A stretch of 5,270 nucleotides of DNA. It comes from Chitinophagaceae bacterium. GTDB taxonomy: Bacteria > Bacteroidota > Bacteroidia > Chitinophagales > Chitinophagaceae. Shown here in pieces: positions 1-5,266 of this stretch. Position 1 is the stretch's first letter. The number at the start of each line of letters is the position of its first letter. Below the pieces are notes generated by a model. The model was not told where the DNA came from. It ran no database searches and saw nothing but the letters and a program-made list of their open reading frames with translations. The stretch is from NCBI GenBank assembly GCA_947452875.1, contig CANGEZ010000174.1, positions 1-5,270 on the forward strand. The letters are read 5' to 3'. The position numbers and the translations under genes are program-made.

Positions 1-59
1 GCATGGTTATTACAAGAAAAAAAAACTATACAGAAAATCAAAGAAATGAAGAAACGCAT
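1..59 (-). CDS. N-terminus of a lipoprotein, cut by the left window edge
   Basis: Reading leftward from an ATG at 59-57, the first 19 codons give MRFFISLIFCIVFFSCNNH. This is a basic residue at position 2, a strongly hydrophobic core (residues 3-14) and a Ser-Cys lipobox with the lipidated cysteine at residue 16. That is the layout of a type II (LspA-cleaved) signal peptide, and the F-F-S-C form is common in Bacteroidota. The protein should be exported and anchored in a membrane by a lipid. Residues +2 to +4 (N-N-H) show no obvious acidic surface-export signal. Only the signal peptide lies in the window, so the function of the mature part is unknown. The gene is divergent from nadE across a 92-base leader. 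A run of nine T (coding sense; bases 17-25) lies in the V-F-F-S codons. Plus-strand frames are also open here, but none looks as protein-like as this signal peptide. A spurious ORF in low-complexity AT-rich DNA remains possible. Confidence 0.68.
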   Translation of the reverse strand, partial: MRFFISLIFCIVFFSCNNH

Positions 60-72
60 ACAAATGAATTAA

Positions 73-86
73 CTTTACACTTTACA
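73..86. repeat. Tandem 7-base direct repeat (CTTTACA x2) in the divergent leader
   Basis: CTTTACA occurs twice back to back, at 73-79 and 80-86, between the divergent lipoprotein start (59) and the nadE start (152). Just downstream, GAAGT-T-ACTTC at 100-110 is a perfect 5-base inverted repeat. Either could be a regulator binding site for the divergent pair, but both are short enough to arise by chance in AT-rich DNA. I see no clear Bacteroidota promoter (TTTG, about 20 bases, TAnnTTTG) in either orientation in this leader. Confidence 0.35.
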
Positions 87-151
87 ATTACCGAGTAGCG
101 AAGTTACTTCAATCCTTTAAAATTCGGGAGTTGTTTGAAGCATTATTATTT

Positions 152-1837
152 ATGATTAAAATATTTCTATCACAGCAAAACTACCGCATTGGTAATTTTG
201 AATACAACACTGCGCAGATTATAAGGGCTATTCATCAAGCTAAGATGGAAGGCGGCGATTTGATTGTTTTCAGTGAATTAAGTGTATGTGGTTATCCACC
301 TAGAGATTTTCTATATTTCAAAGACTTTATTGAGAAGTGTGAAAACGCGATTGAGGCGATTGCGAAAGAAGCGATTGGAATTGCAGTATTGGTAGGAGCG
401 CCTCAAAGAAATGCTGTCAAAGAAGGCAAAGATTTATACAATGCGGCTTATTTTATAGAAGATGGAATAATCAAACAAACCATTCAAAAAACATGTTTGC
501 CAACCTATGATATTTTTGATGAGGACAGGTATTTTGAACCTGCATCAACATGGAATGTGATTTCATGTAAAGGTAAAAAGATTGCGGTGACCATTTGCGA
601 GGACATTTGGAATTTGGGAGACAATCCACTTTACACCATTTGCCCCATGGATAAATTGATGATGCAGCAACCGGATTTCATGATTAATTTATCAGCGTCT
701 CCTTTTGACTATACTCATGATGAAGATAGAAAAGCTGTTGTAAAAGCTAATGTTTTAAAATACGCCATGCCCATGTTTTATTGTAATGCAGTGGGCAGTC
801 AAACAGAAATTGTATTTGATGGTGCTTCTCTTGCATTTGATAAACATGGTAATTTATGTGGACGTTTATCATCTTTTGAAGAAGATTTACAATCATTTGA
901 TTTGAATAATGATGGTACGTTTCAACAACCTATCATTGAAAACGCAGCAGTTATTCCAACTCATGTTTTTGATCCTGCAACCTTGCTTCCTGATTTGAAT
1001 ATTGAGCTTATTCATCGTGCACTTGTTACAGGTATTAAAGACTATTTCAATAAAATGGGCTTTAAAAAAGCGATACTCGGAAGCAGTGGAGGTATTGATA
1101 GCGCTGTTACGTTGGCTTTGGCAGTTGAGGCTTTGGGTAAAGAAAATGTTACTGCAGTATTGATGCCTTCCAAATATTCAAGTGATCATTCTGTTGCTGA
1201 TGCTATTGAACTCAGTAAAAGGCTTGATAATCCTTATCATCAAATTTCAATTGAAACTATTAATCAATCTTTTCTGGAAACACTAGAACCTTTGTTTAAA
1301 GACAGTTTACCGGGATTAGCAGAAGAAAATATTCAGAGTAGAATCAGAGGAAATTTGTTGATGGCCATTGCGAATAAATTTGGTTATGTATTGCTCAACA
1401 CATCAAACAAAAGTGAATTGTCAACAGGATATGGAACGCTTTATGGAGATATGGCCGGAGGCTTAGGTGTATTGGGCGATTGCTATAAACTACAGATTTA
1501 TGAATTGGCAAAATACATCAACAGAGTAACTGAAATCATTCCTCAAAATATTCTAATTAAAGATCCCAGTGCTGAATTAAGGCCAGATCAAAAAGATAGT
1601 GACAGTTTGCCGGTGTACGACATTCTTGATAAAATTTTGTATCAGTACATAGAAAATGCCATGGGACCTGCGGAAATTAAATCATTGGGATTTGATGCTG
1701 CGTTGGTCGATAGAATTTTAAAGTTGGTGAACACGAATGAGTATAAAAGAAATCAGTTTTGTCCGATTATCAGAGTTTCACCCAAAGCATTTGGTGTAGG
1801 AAGAAGAATGCCTATTGTAGGAAAATATTTATCTTAA
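152..1837 (+). CDS. nadE: Glutamine-dependent NAD+ synthetase
   Basis: This cytoplasmic enzyme makes NAD+ from deamido-NAD+ with ATP and glutamine, the last step of NAD biosynthesis. The ATG at 152 gives 561 aa beginning MIKIFLSQQNYRIGNF, the usual start of the family's nitrilase-like domain; a TTG at 131 would only add seven residues. The N-terminal glutaminase domain (about 1-270) has the Glu-Lys-Cys triad: E42 in SELSVCGYP, K113 just before LPTYDIFDEDRYF, and C149 in ICEDIW. The C-terminal synthetase domain (about 285-561) has the PP-loop ATP-binding motif SSGGIDS at 311-317 and the NTSNKSELSTGYGTLYGD block at about 416-433, typical of NadE. The length fits the roughly 540-570 aa single-chain bacterial type, as opposed to the short ammonia-dependent form. 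The glutaminase domain being intact means it should use glutamine. There is no good Shine-Dalgarno: a GGGAG at 126-130 is 21 bases from the ATG. rsgA follows 11 bases after the stop, so the two are probably co-transcribed. Confidence 0.96.
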   Translation: MIKIFLSQQNYRIGNFEYNTAQIIRAIHQAKMEGGDLIVFSELSVCGYPPRDFLYFKDFIEKCENAIEAIAKEAIGIAVLVGAPQRNAVKEGKDLYNAAYFIEDGIIKQTIQKTCLPTYDIFDEDRYFEPASTWNVISCKGKKIAVTICEDIWNLGDNPLYTICPMDKLMMQQPDFMINLSASPFDYTHDEDRKAVVKANVLKYAMPMFYCNAVGSQTEIVFDGASLAFDKHGNLCGRLSSFEEDLQSFDLNNDGTFQQPIIENAAVIPTHVFDPATLLPDLNIELIHRALVTGIKDYFNKMGFKKAILGSSGGIDSAVTLALAVEALGKENVTAVLMPSKYSSDHSVADAIELSKRLDNPYHQISIETINQSFLETLEPLFKDSLPGLAEENIQSRIRGNLLMAIANKFGYVLLNTSNKSELSTGYGTLYGDMAGGLGVLGDCYKLQIYELAKYINRVTEIIPQNILIKDPSAELRPDQKDSDSLPVYDILDKILYQYIENAMGPAEIKSLGFDAALVDRILKLVNTNEYKRNQFCPIIRVSPKAFGVGRRMPIVGKYLS

Positions 1838-1848
1838 TCAATTCAATC

Positions 1849-2778
1849 ATGCGTGCAATCGTTTATAAATCTACAGGCAGCTGGTACATTGTAAAAAATG
1901 AACTGGGGCAAGTGTTTAATGCACGTATAAAAGGGAAATTCAAGATTGATAATATTACTTCTACAAATCCCATTGCAGTAGGAGATGTGGTTAACATTGA
2001 AAATGAGGAGGACATAGAAAGCACGGTGATAACAGCCATTGAAGAGAGAAGAAATTATATCAACAGAACATCACCTCACAATAAAAACCAGCATCATATT
2101 GTTGCATCAAATCTTGATCAGACCTTGTTGATTGCCACCATCAAAGATCCTAAAACATCTACAGGATTTATTGACAGATTTTTAATTACAGCGGAAGCTT
2201 ATCGTGTACCGGCTATTATTGTTTTCAATAAAATAGATTTGTTGAAATCTAAAGACCTCGAAAAACTTGATGAAGTAAAGAAAAGATATGAAGACATTGG
2301 ATACAAGGTTTTAGCTGTCAGCATCAAAGAGAATAAAGGTTTGGATGAGATCAGAGAGATTTTAAAAAATAAAACCACTTTATTAAGCGGTCATTCAGGA
2401 GTAGGGAAATCAACTTTCATCAATCATCTATTTCCTGAGTACAATTTGAGAACAAAAGATGTAAGTGATTGGAGTGGGAAAGGAATGCATACCACAACAT
2501 TTGCAGAGATGTTTGATTTAAAAGATGGCGGCAGTATCATAGATACACCAGGTATTAGAGAGCTTGGATTGTTTGATATGGACAAGCGCGAACTTGCACA
2601 TTATTTTCCGGAAATGAGAGCGATTATGCATGACTGTCAGTTTAATAACTGTGTGCATATTAATGAGCCAGGTTGTGCTATAAAAAATGCTGTTGCACTT
2701 CCGCACAACAGCATTTCTATGGAAAGATATATAAGTTACCTTACTATTTTTGAGTCAATTGAAGACGTTTCATTTTAA
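1849..2778 (+). CDS. rsgA: Small ribosomal subunit biogenesis GTPase RsgA
   Basis: RsgA (YjeQ/YloQ) is a 30S-activated GTPase that acts late in small-subunit maturation. The 309-aa protein has the family's three parts. An N-terminal OB-fold covers about 1-70. A circularly permuted GTPase domain follows, with G4 NKID (127-130) before G5 (about 157-162), then G1/P-loop GHSGVGKS (181-188), a G2 region GMHTTT (212-217) and G3 DTPG (232-235). A C-terminal zinc knuckle has C263, C268, H270 and C276, the family's C-x4-C-x-H-x5-C pattern. The G4-G5-G1-G2-G3 order is diagnostic. The ATG at 1849 is preferred because MRAIVYKSTGSWYIV begins directly at the OB-fold; the same frame stays open upstream to 1759, but that 30-residue extension lies inside the nadE coding region. 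The start is 11 bases after the nadE stop with no Shine-Dalgarno, so it probably relies on co-transcription or coupling. The TAA stop touches the stop of the convergent gene. Confidence 0.97.
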   Translation: MRAIVYKSTGSWYIVKNELGQVFNARIKGKFKIDNITSTNPIAVGDVVNIENEEDIESTVITAIEERRNYINRTSPHNKNQHHIVASNLDQTLLIATIKDPKTSTGFIDRFLITAEAYRVPAIIVFNKIDLLKSKDLEKLDEVKKRYEDIGYKVLAVSIKENKGLDEIREILKNKTTLLSGHSGVGKSTFINHLFPEYNLRTKDVSDWSGKGMHTTTFAEMFDLKDGGSIIDTPGIRELGLFDMDKRELAHYFPEMRAIMHDCQFNNCVHINEPGCAIKNAVALPHNSISMERYISYLTIFESIEDVSF

Positions 2779-2786
2779 TTAAAATG
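2771..2786. repeat. Perfect 16-base palindrome spanning two abutting stop codons
   Basis: CATTTTAATTAAAATG reads the same on both strands. Its centre joins the rsgA stop (TAA, 2776-2778) to the minus-strand stop of the 100-aa gene (TTA on plus, 2779-2781), with no base between them. Both proteins end in Phe-stop, so the same TTTTAA is read from each side. It has no loop and only A/T pairs apart from the outer C-G pair, so it is a poor intrinsic terminator hairpin. No GC-rich stem with a T-tract is visible nearby, and how the two convergent transcripts end is not evident. Confidence 0.6.
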
Positions 2787-3081
2787 CATTTCTTTCAAGG
2801 AAATGAGCCACTTCAATCACAGCTTGACTATCTGTTTTTAAACTTTTTGTAGGTTGAGGAAAAATGCTAACACCTTCGAAAATATTGTAGTGTAGCGTTA
2901 AGAATTGGCCTTTGTATTTGAAATCCCAATCTAGTGTTTCAGTATCATCAACTTGATTCATGAAAATGACTTCAAGCTTGTCTGACAAAGTGTGAGCGAT
3001 TGCATAAAATTTTGAGATTCCGCAGTTATCATCGATAACAGCTTCGGTGGCTCCGGATTTAGTTTTTAATTGGTACGACAT
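2779..3081 (-). CDS. Conserved-looking 100-aa cytoplasmic protein of unknown function
   Basis: I do not recognise this 100-aa protein with confidence. It starts MSYQLKTKSGATEAVIDDN and has no signal peptide or membrane segment, so it should be cytoplasmic. By eye it alternates between strand-like and helix-like segments: short strands near 2-8 and 12-16, a helix at about 20-33, four strands around 35-43, 50-56, 59-66 and 69-74, and a C-terminal helix at 83-96. This suggests a small compact alpha/beta domain. Striking patches are TLDWDFKYKG (49-58) and LHYNIFEGVSIFP (63-75). There is one cysteine (C20) and no clear catalytic or metal motif. It looks like a real gene: codon use is like its neighbours, the start gives a clean ATG, and it fills the space exactly up to the rsgA stop. 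It is probably the last gene of a leftward unit with the 63-aa lipoprotein and the gamma-carbonic-anhydrase-like gene. A small DUF family such as DUF3630 is an untested guess. Confidence 0.8.
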   Translation of the reverse strand: MSYQLKTKSGATEAVIDDNCGISKFYAIAHTLSDKLEVIFMNQVDDTETLDWDFKYKGQFLTLHYNIFEGVSIFPQPTKSLKTDSQAVIEVAHFLERNAF

Positions 3082-3134
3082 GGTTTTGGGTTTTAATATA
3101 GGTATGATTAAAATTGGTTTACAAACTTTGACAG

Positions 3135-3326
3135 CTAATAGATCTTTCGTCCACCTTTGAACTTAGATTTATTGGCTGCTCTTATTGCTTTTTGATCACC
3201 CGAAGCAATTCTTTCGGCTCCAATGGCGGCGCCACTTACGGGGCATCCTGTTTTTGGAGAACGATTAAAAATTGAACAACTTTCAAGTATACAAATAAAC
3301 AATACTAATGGTAATAATTTTTTCAT
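3135..3326 (-). CDS. Small lipoprotein with a basic C-terminal tail, function unknown
   Basis: This 63-aa protein begins MKKLLPLVLFICILESC: two lysines, a hydrophobic core (4-14) and a lipobox Leu-Glu-Ser-Cys with the lipidated cysteine at residue 17. Glu at the -2 position is unusual but tolerated in Bacteroidota. The mature part would be only 47 residues. It contains TGCPVSGAAIGAERIASG (27-44, with a second cysteine, C28) and a strongly basic end with KSKFKGGRKIY (53-63). The mixture of Gly/Ala-rich turns and Lys/Arg does not look like random read-through, and it is reminiscent of short conserved Bacteroidota exported proteins, though I cannot name the family. No acidic surface-export signal follows the cysteine, so a periplasm-facing location is more likely. 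It ends in TAG and lies 53 bases from the downstream 100-aa gene and 52 bases from the upstream gamma-carbonic-anhydrase-like gene. No Shine-Dalgarno is seen. Confidence 0.82.
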   Translation of the reverse strand: MKKLLPLVLFICILESCSIFNRSPKTGCPVSGAAIGAERIASGDQKAIRAANKSKFKGGRKIY

Positions 3327-3378
3327 CGAATGAAGATAATAAGAGTTTTATAAAACGTAATCATGTATCGGGTTAATT

Positions 3379-3897
3379 TCACAAATTCTTAAACCACTCG
3401 CTGTACTTTACATAATTACCGGCGATTCTGTTTATCTCTCCGCTTATTAATGCTTCGCTGATGTTTTTTACTTTTTTCGCTGGAACACCGGCGTAAATAC
3501 TTCCGGGTTCTACAATAGTATTTTCAAGAACTACAGCGCCAGCGGCAATGATGCTATTACTTCCAATTTGAACATTGTCCATCACGATAGCACCCATACC
3601 TACCAGCACATTCTGATGTATAACGCATCCATGTACGATTGCATTGTGTCCGATGCTAACATTATTTTCAATAATTGTGCCGCATTTTTGATAAGTACAA
3701 TGTATAATCGCGCCATCTTGAATATTAACACGATTGCCGATTTTAATAAAATTGACATCACCGCGAATGACCGCATTGAACCAAACGCTGCATTCATCGC
3801 CCATTTCAACGTTTCCAACTATTGTGGCATTAGGAGCGATAAAACAATTTTCACCCCATTTTGGTGAGATACCTTCCACCGGAAAAATAAATGACAT
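3379..3897 (-). CDS. Gamma carbonic anhydrase family protein (hexapeptide-repeat, YrdA/CaiE-like)
   Basis: This 172-aa protein is a left-handed parallel beta-helix built of hexapeptide repeats (I/V-G-x-x-x-x type, about residues 10-135) with a short C-terminal helix (about 145-170); such proteins form trimers. The three metal-binding histidines are visible: H66 (IIHCTY), H84 (SIGHNA) and H89 (IVHGC). The 5-residue H84-H89 spacing equals that of Cam from Methanosarcina. Other conserved active-site positions are also present: R45 and D47 in VIRGDV, and Q60-D61 in NIQDGAIIH. The H66-to-H84 spacing of 18 is short compared with Cam, so the long acidic loop carrying the proton-shuttle glutamate is missing, as in CamH/YrdA-type members. 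Family members may interconvert CO2 and bicarbonate, but many show weak or no such activity, so the reaction is inferred. It has no signal peptide and should be cytoplasmic. It is the first gene of a likely leftward three-gene unit and is divergent from the aminotransferase across 141 bases. ATG at 3897 begins the helix with no extra residues. Confidence 0.92.
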   Translation of the reverse strand: MSFIFPVEGISPKWGENCFIAPNATIVGNVEMGDECSVWFNAVIRGDVNFIKIGNRVNIQDGAIIHCTYQKCGTIIENNVSIGHNAIVHGCVIHQNVLVGMGAIVMDNVQIGSNSIIAAGAVVLENTIVEPGSIYAGVPAKKVKNISEALISGEINRIAGNYVKYSEWFKNL

Positions 3898-4002
3898 AAA
3901 TTAAAAAATTAAGGATAAAGCTGAATCACATTTGAATTATTCCAAAGAAATTTCGAAACAAAATGTAATGGCAATTAGTATAACTTGCGTAAAAATACGA
4001 TA

Positions 4003-4032
4003 TTGATTCATTCGTAGCTGTAAATACAATTG
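4003..4032 (+). promoter_or_regulatory. Weak candidate Bacteroidota-type promoter for the aminotransferase
   Basis: A TTG at 4003-4005 (-33-like), a 19-base spacer and TACAATTG at 4025-4032 resemble the Bacteroidota sigma factor consensus TTTG-N19-21-TAnnTTTG, with one mismatch in each box. The start ATG is at 4039, only six bases beyond the -7 box, so transcription would begin almost at the start codon and give a near-leaderless message. The inverted arms TACGA (3996-4000) and TCGTA (4012-4016) flank the -33 box and could be an operator. In AT-rich DNA such matches occur often, so this is a suggestion only. Confidence 0.25.
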
Positions 4033-4038
4033 AACATT

Positions 4039-5220
4039 ATGAATAACAGAGAACTTTTTTTAAGGCATGTTGGACAAACTTCAGAAGCTCCATTGTGTTT
4101 GAATATTGTGAAGGCGGAAGGTTCTAAAATGTGGGATGTTGATGGAAAAGAATATATAGATTTAATTGCCGGTATCAGTGTTTGTAATGTTGGTCATCGT
4201 CATCCGGATGTAGTTGCTGCCATCAAAAAACAAGCCGACGAATACTTGCATATCATGGTGTATGGAGAGTTTGTAGAAAATCCACAAGTTCATTATGCAA
4301 AAAAATTGACAGAACATTTACCCGAAAATTTGAATTCAGTTTTTTTTACGGCAAGTGGAAGTGAAGCCACAGAAGGTGCTATGAAATTGGCCAAACGGTT
4401 TACAGGAAGAACTTCAATGGTTTCTTTTAAAAATTCTTATCACGGAAGTACGCAAGGTGCGTTAAGTGTGATGGGTAGCGAATATTGGCAACAAGCATTT
4501 CGTCCTTTGCTTCCTGGCATTGTTCAATTGAATTATAATTCATTTGATGATTTACATGCGATTGATGAAAACACGGCTTGTGTCATTGCAGAAACTATTC
4601 AGGCAGAAGCCGGAGTAAACATGCCTGATATCAATTGGCTTAGAGCTTTAAGAGAAAAATGTACTGCCACCGGAACTTTGCTGGTGCTTGATGAAATACA
4701 ATGCGGATTTGGAAGAAACGGAACACTTTGGGCTTTTGAACAATTTGGTATCGTACCTGACATTCTATTATTAGGAAAAGCTTTAGGCGGAGGTATGCCA
4801 TTGGGAGCTTTTGTTGCGGATAAAAAAATCATGGATTCGTTTACTCATCATCCTGTATTAGGTCACATCAATACTTTTGGCGGACATCCAGTTTCTTGTG
4901 CAGCAGGTTTGGCCGCATTCAATTATCTTATCATTGACAACATTGTTGCTACTGTAAAAGAAAAAGAATCTTTGTTTCGTCAGTTACTTGTCCATCCGAA
5001 AATCAATAAAGTAAACAGTGCCGGATTGATGATTGCTGTTTGGTTTGATGATTTCGAAACCAACAAAAAAATAATTGATGCGTTGATTGAGGAAGGTGTT
5101 TTTACTGACTGGTTTTTATTTGCTTCTAATGCATTGAGAATCGCACCGCCTTTGAATATCAGCGATGATGAGATTGAATATGCTTGTAAGAAGATAACTG
5201 AAATCCTGGAAAAGATATAA
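4039..5220 (+). CDS. Class-III PLP-dependent aminotransferase (acetylornithine/ornithine aminotransferase-like)
   Basis: This 393-aa cytoplasmic enzyme belongs to the class-III aminotransferases (fold-type I, pyridoxal phosphate). Motifs in order: SGSEATEGAMKLAKR (106-120), phosphate-binding Gly-Ser; YHGS (134-137), the aromatic stacking region; IQAE (187-190), where E190 aligns with the gating glutamate of ornithine aminotransferase; LDEIQCGFGR (217-226) with D218 pairing the PLP ring nitrogen; LLGKALGGGMPLGAF (244-258) with K247 as the Schiff-base lysine; NTFGGHP (278-284); and LRIAPPL (366-372) with the conserved arginine R367. Length and motifs fit acetylornithine/succinyldiaminopimelate aminotransferases (about 380-400 aa). 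However, EPIQGE is changed to ETIQAE, GGNP to GGHP, and the N-terminal HIMVYGEF patch is unusual, so the substrate is uncertain and I give no gene symbol. No arg or lys biosynthesis gene is adjacent. ATG at 4039 is chosen over a TTG at 4030 that would add only three residues. It appears to be monocistronic within the window. Confidence 0.93.
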   Translation: MNNRELFLRHVGQTSEAPLCLNIVKAEGSKMWDVDGKEYIDLIAGISVCNVGHRHPDVVAAIKKQADEYLHIMVYGEFVENPQVHYAKKLTEHLPENLNSVFFTASGSEATEGAMKLAKRFTGRTSMVSFKNSYHGSTQGALSVMGSEYWQQAFRPLLPGIVQLNYNSFDDLHAIDENTACVIAETIQAEAGVNMPDINWLRALREKCTATGTLLVLDEIQCGFGRNGTLWAFEQFGIVPDILLLGKALGGGMPLGAFVADKKIMDSFTHHPVLGHINTFGGHPVSCAAGLAAFNYLIIDNIVATVKEKESLFRQLLVHPKINKVNSAGLMIAVWFDDFETNKKIIDALIEEGVFTDWFLFASNALRIAPPLNISDDEIEYACKKITEILEKI

Positions 5221-5221
5221 A

Positions 5222-5266
5222 GTTCAAAAGGTTCCAGATGTTCAAAAGGTTCAATAAGTACATTAT
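5222..5266. repeat. Degenerate 9-base phased GTTC repeat downstream of the aminotransferase
   Basis: Starting two bases after the aminotransferase stop, units of nine bases begin at 5222, 5231, 5240, 5249 and 5258: GTTCAAAAG, GTTCCAGAT, GTTCAAAAG, GTTCAATAA, then a weaker GTACATTAT. A sixth unit begins GTTA at 5267 and leaves the window. Within this, GTTCAAAAGGTTC is exactly repeated at 5222-5234 and 5240-5252. It is non-coding by context and has no inverted symmetry, so it is not a terminator hairpin. It looks like the edge of a short tandem or dispersed intergenic repeat; the rest lies outside the window. Confidence 0.6.

Noticed and set aside
1..72. Plus-strand gene tail ending at TAA 70-72 (reads ...IQKIKEMKKRIQMN-stop); other plus frames also open to 49 and 98
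   Set aside because: All three plus frames are open because the stretch is A-rich. The minus strand gives a full lipoprotein signal peptide with start codon and lipobox, a much more specific pattern. It cannot be fully excluded without the flank.
131..151. TTG start at 131 for NAD synthetase, adding seven residues (MFEALLF)
   Set aside because: Family proteins start directly at the first nitrilase-domain strand, which begins at the ATG at 152; the extra residues add nothing and the GGGAG abuts the TTG with no spacing.
1759..1848. Upstream 30-residue extension of RsgA
   Set aside because: It lies wholly within the nadE coding region or the 11-base spacer, has no family similarity, and the OB-fold begins at the ATG at 1849.
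2518..2706. Minus-strand ORF of 62 codons inside rsgA
   Set aside because: It overlaps the conserved G3 and zinc-knuckle region of a clear gene, and the product has no recognisable features.
3093..3125. Promoter for the 100-aa gene (minus strand TTTG, 21 bases, TATATTAA)
   Set aside because: The spacing fits the Bacteroidota consensus, but the -7 box lacks the final TG and the position is only 11 bases from the start codon; too weak to list.
3345..3356. Palindrome GTTTTATAAAAC between the gamma carbonic anhydrase and lipoprotein genes as a terminator
   Set aside because: Six A/T-rich pairs with no loop and no following T-tract do not make a credible intrinsic terminator; such palindromes are frequent in AT-rich DNA.
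3568..3867. Plus-strand ORF of 99 codons and a second minus-frame ORF (3600-3818) within the gamma carbonic anhydrase gene
   Set aside because: Both are shadows of the hexapeptide-repeat gene, whose histidine triad and repeat pattern show the true frame.
3947..3958. Overlapping palindromes GAAATTTC and TTTCGAAA in the 141-base divergent leader
   Set aside because: They are 8-base A/T-rich palindromes expected by chance; no promoter is positioned to be controlled by them.
3922..4010. Inverted pair TGAATCA (3922-3928) and TGATTCA (4004-4010)
   Set aside because: Seven-base arms separated by about 75 bases are expected by chance and form no plausible stem.
4030..4038. TTG start at 4030 for the aminotransferase
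   Set aside because: It would add only three residues; an ATG follows at 4039 and there is no ribosome-binding signal favouring the TTG.
4599..4832. Minus-strand ORF of 77 codons inside the aminotransferase
   Set aside because: It is the complement of the conserved DEIQCGFGR and PLP-lysine region; the apparent product is low in complexity and has no domain.
5218..5263. Minus-strand frame from ATG 5263 reading MYLLNLLNIWNLLNF
   Set aside because: It only reflects the 9-base repeat read in frame (repeated L-L-N) and then enters the antisense of the aminotransferase.
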